Shown here: positions 1 through 7,160 of the stretch, piece after piece
Position numbering within the stretch: the first letter of the stretch is position 1
Layout: the number at the start of each line of letters is the position of its first letter
From: JBDRNO01 sp043811005
GTDB lineage: Bacteria > Bacteroidota > Bacteroidia > NORP154
Length of the DNA: 10,551 nt
Reading direction: 5' to 3'
NCBI GenBank assembly: GCA_043811005.1
Contig: JBDRNO010000296.1
Span: forward strand, 1-10,551
The notes under the pieces: model-generated
What the model saw: only the letters and a program-made list of their open reading frames with translations
The model's database searches: none
Told to the model about the DNA's origin: nothing
Position numbers and translations under genes: made by a program

Positions 1-2829
1 TGAGGGGGTAGTAGTCCCTGAATATATGCTATTGATCTTCATGTCAGAACAACCCATAGTATCATTTGTAATAAGTATTACAGGATAAATATTATTTGAA
101 ACCGGGTAGTTATGAACAGGATTCTGCTGGTTTGATGCAGCACCATCTCCGAAATCCCATGACCATTGAACTGCATTATAGGAATTATCGGTAAATGATG
201 TCATGATACTATCACAGCCCGTGGTTTGAACAATTGAGAAATCAGCAATCGTCCCTGATACATATATATAGTCCTGCAGAATAATTGTGTCATATAAACC
301 TGGCGGACCCTGTGCTATTAATGTCACGTCATAAATACCGGGACTGCTATACATATTTGATGGATTTTCCAATGTTGATGTATTTCCATCCCCAAAGACC
401 CAATACCACGAGGTAGATTCGGGCAGCATATTATTTAAATAAACCGTAAGAGGTGCACATCCTGATAAGTAAAAAGTCAGTATTGAATCAGAATTTGTGG
501 ATGCAGAACCTGAAATTTGCATATCAAGCGGGACACCTAAAACTCCTATCTCAAGTTGATAATATAGAGTATCAGTACAAGTTCCATCGGAAATGATCAA
601 AGTAATATAATAAATTCCTCCGGTAGCATAATTGTGTGATGGATTCTCTAATGTTGAATTACTTCCACCGCCAAAGTCCCAAAACCAACTGTCAGCATCT
701 GGTGTATTGGCAAAGAAGTCAACATTGGCAGGGAAATTCGTATTCGACATTTCACAGTACGGATTGGCATCAAAAACCGAAGTAACTACTGTAATAATTT
801 GCACTATGGTATATGAACAACCACCTGGAGTTGTGATTGTCAGATAAACCGGGTATGAACCTGAATTGTTATATAAATGTACCGGATTTTGTTGAGATGA
901 AGTGTTTCCATCCCCGAAATCCCAAAACCAGCTTACAGCGTTAAAAGATGTATCTGTAAATTCCACAATATTTGGCGAGCACTGATCAGGAGTTACCTCA
1001 AAACCCGGACTACTGCCCTGTATGTTTAATATATTGAAATCCTGGATAACCTGTGTACAGCCATTTGACAGTTCAATAACAAGAGAGACATTATAAGAAC
1101 CGGGTAATGTATAATTATGCGTGGGATTTTGCAAGACGGATGAGTTTCCGTCACCGAAATCCCAGTACCAGGAAACGGCTCCGTTCGTATTATCCGAGAA
1201 ATTTATTTCCAAAGGAGCGCATCCGGTAATCGGTGGTGGAGGAACATATGATGGAGTATCAAATACTGTCTTTATATATGACGGAAAGATGACGGTATCA
1301 AAACAGCCGTATGTGTTTCCTGTAATCAATGTTACATCGTACTCTCCAATCGTATCATAAGTATGAACAGGATCTTGTTGTGTGGATGTGTCCCCGTCAC
1401 CAAAATCCCAGAACCATTGATCTGCACCAATGGTTAAATCGCTGAATGCTACAGTTAACGGTGCACAACCTACTGATATATCAGAACTGAAAACTCCGGA
1501 TGGATTCAGGACTTTTATCGTATCAACCATCTGAACAACGTCAGAACAAGCTGCAGAAGTATAAGCGGTTAATGTTACTGTAAAATTTCCCGGGGATGTA
1601 TATGTATGTGATGGATCCTGTTGAACTGATGTGATACCGTCACCGAAGTCCCAGAGCCAGGAAGCTGCATTAACAGATGCATCAGTGAACTGGGCGTTTA
1701 AAGGTGCACATCCGGAAGAATTGTTCAAGGTGAAACCGGCATCAGCAATATTATATACTTCAATATAATTACTGAAAAAAGTATCGTCTGTACAGCCACT
1801 GCTATTTGTGATACTTAATGAAACATTATAATTGCCCGGCATGGTATAAGTATGATCCGGGTTTTGTCCGCCAGCCGGCGGATTGCCATCACCGAAATCC
1901 CATGACCATGAAACGGCACCAAATGACGGGCCTGTAAAATGTACGCTTAATGGAGCACAACCACTTGTAACATTAGAAGTTAGCCCGGAAAAATTTATAG
2001 CATCAACATTGATTAAGTTGCTCTTTACTAGTGTATCACCACACCCGTTAAGGTTATAAGCTGCAAGCGAGAGAGTATAGATGCCCGTGGCTGAATAAGT
2101 ATGAACCGGGTTTTGCAATATTGAAAGATTACCGTCACCGAAATCCCATAACCAGGATGAAGCGCCTGGGGTTGTGCTGCTAAACGAAAAAAGATGATTC
2201 ACATCACATGTCACTGTAGTATCAACAATGAAATCCTGAATGATTTTGGGATAAACATATATATACTGCGGTTTGATCTTCACAGTGGAACAACCAAAAA
2301 CGTTTCCGGCAATTAAAGTCACATTGTAATAGCCAGGGCTAATATAGGTATGATTAGGATTTTGAAGTGTTGAAGTGTTGCCATCTCCAAAATCCCAAAC
2401 ACAATAATCCGAGTTTAGTGAAGTATTCACAAATGAAACCGGAGTTCCGTTTAGACAGATAGCAGTATCAACTGAATAAAAACCAGCTATGGGATCGGGA
2501 ACTACTGTAATAAGGTTATAAGCTGTTATTGTGTCGCTCTGTCCGCTTGATGAGACAGCGATTATTTGCACAGTGTAAATTCCGGAAGTTAAGTAAAGAT
2601 TGGTGGGGTTTTGTAGTGTTGACGTGTTCCCGTTTCCAAAATCCCAGTAATAAGAAACGGCATTTACTGATGTGTTTGTGAATTGAATGCTCAAAGGAGA
2701 GCATCCGATAGAATCGCTTATTGAAAATGAGGCTGCCGGTAGTCCCTGGGAATAACTATTAAATAATAATAACATACCTGCTAAAGCGCTAAAGAATTTG
2801 ATGGCACAATGTAACTTGCCTTTATACAT
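1..2829 (-). CDS. Secreted multi-PKD-repeat surface protein, C-terminus beyond the window
   Basis: The frame is open without a stop from ATG at 2827-2829 to the left edge (943 codons), so the 3' end is missing. An in-frame stop at 2857-2859 with no ATG between fixes the start. Residues 1 to about 28 form a signal peptide: basic start, hydrophobic FFSALAGMLLLF, then NSYSQG. The rest is tandem PKD units of about 80-90 residues. Eleven are visible, each with a W-x-WDFGDG core followed by a Q-N/D-P-x-H-x-Y motif. The core aromatic falls near residues 62, 145 and 228, and so on. Many units open with GC(A/S)PL and carry a second Cys near their end, which would allow one disulfide per unit. PKD domains are extracellular Ig-like folds found in adhesins and surface glycan-binding proteins. 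A T9SS sorting tail is expected past the edge but is not seen. It lies 14 bp behind the CHU_C mini-gene, probably in one operon. The exact role (adhesin, gliding adhesin-like, or structural) cannot be told. Confidence 0.93.
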   Translation of the reverse strand, partial: MYKGKLHCAIKFFSALAGMLLLFNSYSQGLPAASFSISDSIGCSPLSIQFTNTSVNAVSYYWDFGNGNTSTLQNPTNLYLTSGIYTVQIIAVSSSGQSDTITAYNLITVVPDPIAGFYSVDTAICLNGTPVSFVNTSLNSDYCVWDFGDGNTSTLQNPNHTYISPGYYNVTLIAGNVFGCSTVKIKPQYIYVYPKIIQDFIVDTTVTCDVNHLFSFSSTTPGASSWLWDFGDGNLSILQNPVHTYSATGIYTLSLAAYNLNGCGDTLVKSNLINVDAINFSGLTSNVTSGCAPLSVHFTGPSFGAVSWSWDFGDGNPPAGGQNPDHTYTMPGNYNVSLSITNSSGCTDDTFFSNYIEVYNIADAGFTLNNSSGCAPLNAQFTDASVNAASWLWDFGDGITSVQQDPSHTYTSPGNFTVTLTAYTSAACSDVVQMVDTIKVLNPSGVFSSDISVGCAPLTVAFSDLTIGADQWFWDFGDGDTSTQQDPVHTYDTIGEYDVTLITGNTYGCFDTVIFPSYIKTVFDTPSYVPPPPITGCAPLEINFSDNTNGAVSWYWDFGDGNSSVLQNPTHNYTLPGSYNVSLVIELSNGCTQVIQDFNILNIQGSSPGFEVTPDQCSPNIVEFTDTSFNAVSWFWDFGDGNTSSQQNPVHLYNNSGSYPVYLTITTPGGCSYTIVQIITVVTSVFDANPYCEMSNTNFPANVDFFANTPDADSWFWDFGGGSNSTLENPSHNYATGGIYYITLIISDGTCTDTLYYQLEIGVLGVPLDMQISGSASTNSDSILTFYLSGCAPLTVYLNNMLPESTSWYWVFGDGNTSTLENPSNMYSSPGIYDVTLIAQGPPGLYDTIILQDYIYVSGTIADFSIVQTTGCDSIMTSFTDNSYNAVQWSWDFGDGAASNQQNPVHNYPVSNNIYPVILITNDTMGCSDMKINSIYSGTTTPS

Positions 2830-2843
2830 AAATGAATATTCTT

Positions 2844-3281
2844 TTATATAATAACTTTAACTGTTCCGTTTTTAAAAACCTGTCCTTTTTCATATCCTTT
2901 GGCGTAAACCATATAGACATAAGCTCCGGCAGGAACGATACTGTTCCTGAATTTCCCATCCCACTGGTTGTTGATGTCATCCGATTCAAATATCATTTCG
3001 CCCCACCTGTTAAATATTTGTAATTTAAATTCAGAAATGCTTGTTCCAGCAGGGCAGAACAGATCATTTATTCCATCGCCATTCGGAGAAAATGTGTTTG
3101 GGATATAAAGCCAGAATAATTGAAGAACCTCAGCTTCATTTGAGCGGCTGTAAACTTTTTCAGACGAGTTTTTATAAGCGGTTACACGGTATTTTTTTGA
3201 TGTTTCTATCCCTTGTCCGGAAGATGTTTTGATGAAGGAATAAATTAATACTAGGATAAATAATGGTATGATTCTTTTCAT
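2844..3281 (-). CDS. Small secreted protein: signal peptide plus T9SS type B (CHU_C) sorting domain
   Basis: 145 residues. Residues 1-22 are a signal peptide (MKRIIPLFILVLIYSF, then a polar SSGQG cleavage region). Residues about 30-53 (KYRVTAYKNSSEKVYSRSNE) look like the last strands of a fibronectin type III domain. Residues about 59-145 are a complete gliding-motility-associated C-terminal domain, with PNTFSPNGDGIND (61-73), FNRWGEMIFES (90-100), WDGK (107-110) and the PAGAYVYMV strand (117-125). In the family this domain sends cargo through the T9SS to the cell surface, normally at the end of proteins of many hundreds of residues. Here there is almost no cargo. It lies 53 bp after the 863-residue gene and 14 bp before the PKD gene, so it is probably co-transcribed. 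It may be a deletion remnant of a larger FN3-CHU_C protein or a genuine small exported protein. The frame is intact. Confidence 0.88.
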   Translation of the reverse strand: MKRIIPLFILVLIYSFIKTSSGQGIETSKKYRVTAYKNSSEKVYSRSNEAEVLQLFWLYIPNTFSPNGDGINDLFCPAGTSISEFKLQIFNRWGEMIFESDDINNQWDGKFRNSIVPAGAYVYMVYAKGYEKGQVFKNGTVKVII

Positions 3282-3334
3282 ATTTAATTGTTATTCATAG
3301 TTAGCAATAAATTTAATTCAATATCGAAATCACT

Positions 3335-5926
3335 TTAGTTTACTGCAATCTTACCAGTACTTATTTCGAAGCCATTATTATTAACTAATTGCCAGAAATA
3401 AATACCTTCAGAAATATTAGTTGCATTGATCTTTGTATATTCTCCTTTTATCTCAACACTTTTTATTTGTTTCCCATAAGCATCGTAAATTTTAAAAAGG
3501 GGTGTTTCCTTCTGGCTTGCAATTTCTTGTATTGACATTTTTGCTCCGCTTTTGGCAAGAAAATCGCATTTTATATTCAATTCATTTTTAACCGGGTTCG
3601 GGTAAATAATTAATTCATCATTTTTATCATGGATACATTCAACTTTAGATAAATGAGAATAATCATACATGCCATCAAAATCGGTTTGCTTTAAACGGTA
3701 ATATGATATTCCTCCGTATGGTTCATAGTCAATTAAAGAATATTGGATTGTTTGGTTGCTGTTGCCAGCACCTGCAACGTATGTTACGGTTTCCCAGTTC
3801 AACACCAAACCCACAGGGTTTTCAAAACCCTGAGGGTTTATAGCTTTCTCAACAGTAAAGTAATCATTATTTGATTCCGATGCTGTTGACCAGTTAATTT
3901 GCGTTATACCATCATTGCATACAGCATTGAAACTTATTAGTTCAATTGGCAGAGGATTGAATTTAGTGGCTGCCCCCAATGTGAAAGGACTAAATTCCGT
4001 AATAACCAGGGATGTAATACTTCCTGAATTCTGATCTCCGGTAGTAAAGGCATTTCCTTCATTATCCCATTTGGAACTGCCATTCCACCTTACAACTCGT
4101 AAATCTCCTGTTTTGCCTGAATCCACACCACCGCTATTTGCATTCCAATATAATGTTACAGTAGCATTAGATGGTGTTCCTGTAGCATTTCTGTTTAATA
4201 TCCAATATTCTTCAGTAGAAATGTGATCTAATCCAGCTTCTAATAAATTTCCGTACGGTTGTTGAGAATTAAAATATTCTGCTGTAAAGGTTGTGTGATC
4301 TGAGGATTGTGTTGTTAACCCGATTGGCTGGTAGTTAATATTCTTTCCCACGGGGAAAGTAAATGTAATTGTTGCATTGGTTTTCTTGCTTATTGGCCCT
4401 TTTACAAAACTATTGCTATTAGCGCCTTCTACATTTGCATTTGTTTCAAGGATCAATATCTTATTTGAAGCTGAGAGAATATATCCGTTGGTAAGGGTAA
4501 GCAGATTGGTTATGGTAATATTATTATTAAGGATTACTTCATAATCCGATTTATCAATAGTGAGATTATAGAATGTTTCATTCCCGCTTAAATTGGTGAT
4601 TGATTGTGCATTTGACCATTCAAAAGATACAGTACCATTTTGAGCATTAAAAGTGCCTGAATTATACCAATTACCACTTGCTCGAATGTTGTACGATGAG
4701 GCACTTACATCTAACGTGCTGTTTATAGTTATATTATTCCAAACATCTATATCTGATTCCAAAGTTTTAGTCCCTGAACCAGCAATAATAAGATTACTAT
4801 AAACCCCTCCATTTCCTGCATCGTACGTTGGGCACTTTATTGTTTGTGCTCCGTTGCCGGTATATTTTACGGTATTTTCCCCGGTACTGGCGAAAAATTT
4901 AGTAGCAATTATGCTCCCGCCAATGTTAAGAACTCCACCATATCTATTGTTGAATTCTTGTCCGGAAACATCAATATTCCCTTTAATGGTGAGTCCTCCC
5001 GAAATGTAGTTATAGGTTCTTGCAAGGGTGGTAGTATTAGAATAATCGGTTTCAATGGTTAACGTACCAGATCCATAAAGCTTAAATTTGGAATGTTCAG
5101 CCGTTAATTTATAAATGTCAGCGGTTCCATCAATTGTGATCATCTCTGCGTTTTCAGTTATGTAGAGCAAGTTGGAAGGATCAGCGCTTCCGGTTAGAGT
5201 CCCTCCGTTATTCACCATCAAAGTTTTGTCAATGGTAAGTATTACGCCATTAGTAGAAAAATCAAGCATTGCTGTGCTCTTGATAATAAGTTCAGTAATG
5301 CTTACATCAGCAGTTATAGTTACAATATATCCAGCCTCTATTGAAGCATTATCGCTACTTCCGGGTACACAACCCCCATCCCATATATTCGGGTCGTTCC
5401 AATTTCCGCTTCCGGTCGTTTTTACAGGGTCTACCACGTTGAGGTTGGCGTGAATTAATGCACAGGGGTCCGGATAAACAGGATTACCATCCTGTATTGC
5501 GGTACCACCATCTCGATATAAGGCAGCAAATGCGGGAGCGCCTGATAAAGCTTTTATATTTATATACCTTATTTCTATCCAATCTTGCGGTCCACCACCG
5601 GTGCCATCGTGATCATATTTAAAGGTGATTGCCGTAGCAGTTACACTTGTATTCCAATTGGAAAATCTACCAGAATGAAAATCGAAAACACTTACACCAG
5701 GCATAAACTCAAAACCTGCCGGTGCATTAATAATATATGTTTGATCTGTACCACCACTAAAATCAGAATTGCTCCCTTCATCGATTTTAATTATTCCAAG
5801 TGGGATATACGCCCCTCCTCTTACTAATGTGACGCTTGGAGCAATCACAACAGTTGTCGCTTCTGCGCTGTTTGCTATGACAAGGATTACAGATATAATT
5901 AAATATTTTATTTTATTCAATAGCAT
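3335..5926 (-). CDS. Large secreted surface protein with T9SS type A C-terminal sorting domain
   Basis: 863 residues. Residues 1-23 are a signal peptide ending NSAEA. Residues about 170-235 hold the SGNWNDPNIWDGGCVP...VTITADVSITELII pattern that begins many Bacteroidota beta-rich surface repeat proteins. The long middle (about 235-650) is Ser/Thr/Asn-rich and low in Cys, and looks like beta-helix or beta-sandwich structure. It includes SFVKGPISKKT and FPVGKNINYQPIG, a motif common in T9SS cargo. Residues about 660-765 match the usual LPIELISFNA ... NWSTASESNNDYFTVEKA ... SYYRLKQTDFDG module that precedes type A tails. The tail, residues about 772-863, starts LIIYPNPVKNELNI and ends in the GIYFWQLV and GKIAVN strands. 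Known family behaviour is export by the T9SS and removal of the tail. Residues 697-708 are encoded by a palindromic element (see 3807-3839) that interrupts the conserved module. No catalytic motif is recognised, so the function is unknown. It is first in a probable three-gene operon. Confidence 0.92.
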   Translation of the reverse strand: MLLNKIKYLIISVILVIANSAEATTVVIAPSVTLVRGGAYIPLGIIKIDEGSNSDFSGGTDQTYIINAPAGFEFMPGVSVFDFHSGRFSNWNTSVTATAITFKYDHDGTGGGPQDWIEIRYINIKALSGAPAFAALYRDGGTAIQDGNPVYPDPCALIHANLNVVDPVKTTGSGNWNDPNIWDGGCVPGSSDNASIEAGYIVTITADVSITELIIKSTAMLDFSTNGVILTIDKTLMVNNGGTLTGSADPSNLLYITENAEMITIDGTADIYKLTAEHSKFKLYGSGTLTIETDYSNTTTLARTYNYISGGLTIKGNIDVSGQEFNNRYGGVLNIGGSIIATKFFASTGENTVKYTGNGAQTIKCPTYDAGNGGVYSNLIIAGSGTKTLESDIDVWNNITINSTLDVSASSYNIRASGNWYNSGTFNAQNGTVSFEWSNAQSITNLSGNETFYNLTIDKSDYEVILNNNITITNLLTLTNGYILSASNKILILETNANVEGANSNSFVKGPISKKTNATITFTFPVGKNINYQPIGLTTQSSDHTTFTAEYFNSQQPYGNLLEAGLDHISTEEYWILNRNATGTPSNATVTLYWNANSGGVDSGKTGDLRVVRWNGSSKWDNEGNAFTTGDQNSGSITSLVITEFSPFTLGAATKFNPLPIELISFNAVCNDGITQINWSTASESNNDYFTVEKAINPQGFENPVGLVLNWETVTYVAGAGNSNQTIQYSLIDYEPYGGISYYRLKQTDFDGMYDYSHLSKVECIHDKNDELIIYPNPVKNELNIKCDFLAKSGAKMSIQEIASQKETPLFKIYDAYGKQIKSVEIKGEYTKINATNISEGIYFWQLVNNNGFEISTGKIAVN
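3807..3839. repeat. 33-bp nested palindromic element inside a coding sequence
   Basis: The two 16-bp arms, 3807-3822 (AAACCCACAGGGTTTT) and 3824-3839 (AAAACCCTGAGGGTTT), are reverse complements at 15 of 16 positions around C3823. Each arm is itself an AAACCC...GGGTTT palindrome, so the element could form a cruciform or a double hairpin. On the minus strand it is read in frame as NPQGFENPVGLV (residues 697-708 of the surface protein). It sits exactly where the common module would run from VEK(S/A) straight into (N)WETV. This looks like a dispersed palindrome that entered a gene while keeping the frame. Confidence 0.8.
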
Positions 5927-5973
5927 AATTTATGATATCAAAATTCAGATAAAACATCTAATAAGAAAAGTTG

Positions 5974-6005
5974 GAATTTCCCAATGGCTGATTTGAATTT
6001 CCAAA
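5974..6005. promoter_or_regulatory. Candidate LytTR-type operator: two 11-bp direct repeats, 21-bp period
   Basis: GAATTTCCCAA (5974-5984) and GAATTTCCAAA (5995-6005) agree at 10 of 11 positions and begin 21 bp apart. They lie 48-79 bp upstream of the ATG of the 863-residue gene, the first of the surface-protein operon. LytTR DNA-binding domains such as AgrA and ComE are known to bind paired direct repeats with about this period. A LytTR regulator is encoded next door. The assignment to that regulator is inference. I found no good TAnnTTTG -7 element between the repeats and the gene. The same bases also form an imperfect inverted repeat spanning 5970-6006. Confidence 0.4.
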
Positions 6006-6039
6006 CGGAAGGAATGAAATTATCTTTGGAGTAAAAGTG

Positions 6040-6067
6040 GTTTTTTCAAAGAGCTTTTTGAAAAAAC
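6040..6067 (-). terminator. A/T-rich perfect hairpin downstream of the LytTR gene
   Basis: GTTTTTTCAAA (6040-6050) and TTTGAAAAAAC (6057-6067) are exact reverse complements, 11 of 11, around a 6-base loop GAGCTT. It lies about 155 bp past the stop of the minus-strand response regulator and about 110 bp before the next minus-strand gene, so it could end regulator transcription. It is not a classical intrinsic terminator. The stem is A/T-rich and no separate T-run follows it. It could instead be part of the upstream regulatory region of the surface-protein operon. Confidence 0.35.
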
Positions 6068-6090
6068 GCAGATAATTAATGGCACGTGGG

Positions 6091-6220
6091 ATGGTTTACA
6101 CTCTCCGCCAGATGGTGGAAGGGTCGGTTTACCCTGTAGTATTTGCTTACCCTGTGGAATCCTCGAAGGGGTGCAAAGCAATTCCACTGGGTGAAGCAAC
6201 TATTCAACAGGGGGAGGGGT
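6091..6220. repeat. GC-richer composite of hairpins, probable dispersed intergenic repeat
   Basis: This stretch is visibly richer in G+C than its surroundings and has no supportable gene. It contains a compact hairpin TCCGCC-AGAT-GGTGGA (6104-6119, one G-U pair). It also contains a larger imperfect inverted repeat with arms at 6143-6160 (TTGCTTACCCTGTGGAAT) and 6180-6199 (AATTCCACTGGGTGAAGCAA). The octamer TTACCCTG occurs twice (near 6129 and 6148), and an ACAGGG echo lies near 6207-6212. Layered inverted and direct repeats between genes suggest a mobile palindromic repeat or a structured RNA. The sequence alone cannot separate these. Confidence 0.5.
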
Positions 6221-6222
6221 TG

Positions 6223-6975
6223 TTATTTAATAAACTTTGCCATAGTATCATTAAAATCATCTTTTTTTCTCCTGGAAACGATAACGATAGAGCCATCAAT
6301 CATTTCTACACTTCCTCCGTCAATTCTTAAAAATTTATTTACATGATCTAAATTAATCAGGTGAGATTTATGTGTTCTGAAAAAGTTTTTATCATCCAGC
6401 AGGTTTTCAATTTCCGCAAGACTTTTAGAAACTATTAATTTTTTACCCTCTTTTAAATAGATTTCAGAATAGCTTCTATCAGCTTCAATACGGATTATAT
6501 TTTTTATATTAATATACTCCAGACCTTCTAATGTTGGAATGGTGAGTTTACAAGGGGATGCAGATCTTATATTTTCAAGCAACGCATTATAGTCAGGATA
6601 TGATTTTGGGTGTTCCTTTCGCGATTCTTCAACTTTCTTAACGGCATTCACTAACTCCTCAATATCAATTGGTTTTAATATATAATCAATAGCACTAAAC
6701 TTAAATGCTTTTACTGCATAATGATTATATGCAGTGACAAAGATTACATCAAAGTCTCTTTCAGGGATGCTTTCCAATAGATCAAAACCATTGCCATGGG
6801 GCATTTCTATATCAAGAAAAACAAGATCGGGTTTTTTGTTTTGTATCTCCTTAATTCCATCAATTGCGGAATTGGCTTTTCCCACAATAGTAATGTTGCG
6901 GCAAAATTCTTTAATTATCAGCTCTATTGTTTTAATAGATTTTGCCTCGTCATCAATTATTATTGTTTTTAGCAT
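6223..6975 (-). CDS. LytTR-family response regulator
   Basis: 250 residues from ATG at 6973-6975. A longer reading would add 13 residues (MYNYVLNFYLNNT) that fit no receiver domain, so the start is at MLKTIIIDDE. Receiver domain residues 1 to about 120 have the acidic pocket D8-D9, phospho-acceptor D55 (LVFLDIEMP), T81 (VTAY) and K101 (LKP). The LytTR DNA-binding domain spans about residues 145-250, with YINIKNIIRIEADRSYS and FFRTHKSHLINLDHVNKF. Length and order match the standard two-component regulator of this class. It acts in the cytoplasm and is presumably phosphorylated by the LytS-type kinase encoded just upstream on the same strand. Phosphorylation normally promotes dimer binding to direct repeats near promoters. 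The 185-bp gap to the kinase gene is longer than usual for an operon. All key residues are present. Confidence 0.95.
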   Translation of the reverse strand: MLKTIIIDDEAKSIKTIELIIKEFCRNITIVGKANSAIDGIKEIQNKKPDLVFLDIEMPHGNGFDLLESIPERDFDVIFVTAYNHYAVKAFKFSAIDYILKPIDIEELVNAVKKVEESRKEHPKSYPDYNALLENIRSASPCKLTIPTLEGLEYINIKNIIRIEADRSYSEIYLKEGKKLIVSKSLAEIENLLDDKNFFRTHKSHLINLDHVNKFLRIDGGSVEMIDGSIVIVSRRKKDDFNDTMAKFIK

Positions 6976-7014
6976 GGTATTATTTAAATAAAAATTAAGA
7001 ACATAATTATACAC

Positions 7015-7160
7015 ATTGATTAAAAAGATATTCTTACTCGAATCGCGAATCAGACGCTAATGAAGCGAATAGTATTCGCATAATCCTTGATGTATCATAG
7101 TTCCAGTACCTTTGTGCAAATATTGTGGGCAAATGTGGTAAAGATTAAAGATGTAACGGA
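7015..7160. other. Spacer between kinase and regulator genes with a CGAAT-rich palindrome
   Basis: No gene is supportable here. At 7065-7079 there is a perfect 7-bp palindrome, GCGAATA-G-TATTCGC. Further CGAAT copies just before it (7039-7050) suggest a decayed repeat element. A minus-strand TAnnTTTG promoter for the regulator was sought and not found, so the regulator may be transcribed by read-through from the kinase gene. Confidence 0.45.

Noticed and set aside
632..1360. Plus-strand ORFs antisense to the PKD gene.
   Set aside because: They are shadows of the repeated PKD frame. The minus-strand frame is open throughout 1-2829 and encodes recognisable domains.
4844..5996. Several plus-strand ORFs of 72-93 codons opposite the 863-residue gene.
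   Set aside because: They are antisense shadows with no conserved motifs.
5970..6006. A 37-base stretch starting GTTGG and ending CCAAAC with inverted ends, of the size of a CRISPR repeat.
   Set aside because: It occurs once, with no spacer-repeat array and no cas genes in the window. The 21-bp direct repeat within it explains the pattern better.
6079..6346. Two overlapping plus-strand ORFs of 83 and 67 codons.
   Set aside because: They run through the hairpin block and antisense into the 3' end of the LytTR gene, and have no recognisable domain or promoter.
7087..7114. Plus-strand TTG (7087-7089), 17 bp, then TACCTTTG (7107-7114): a good promoter match pointing into the 3' end of the kinase gene (antisense).
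   Set aside because: No plus-strand gene follows. In AT-rich intergenic DNA about one such match is expected by chance across the window. Transcript data would be needed to call an antisense RNA.
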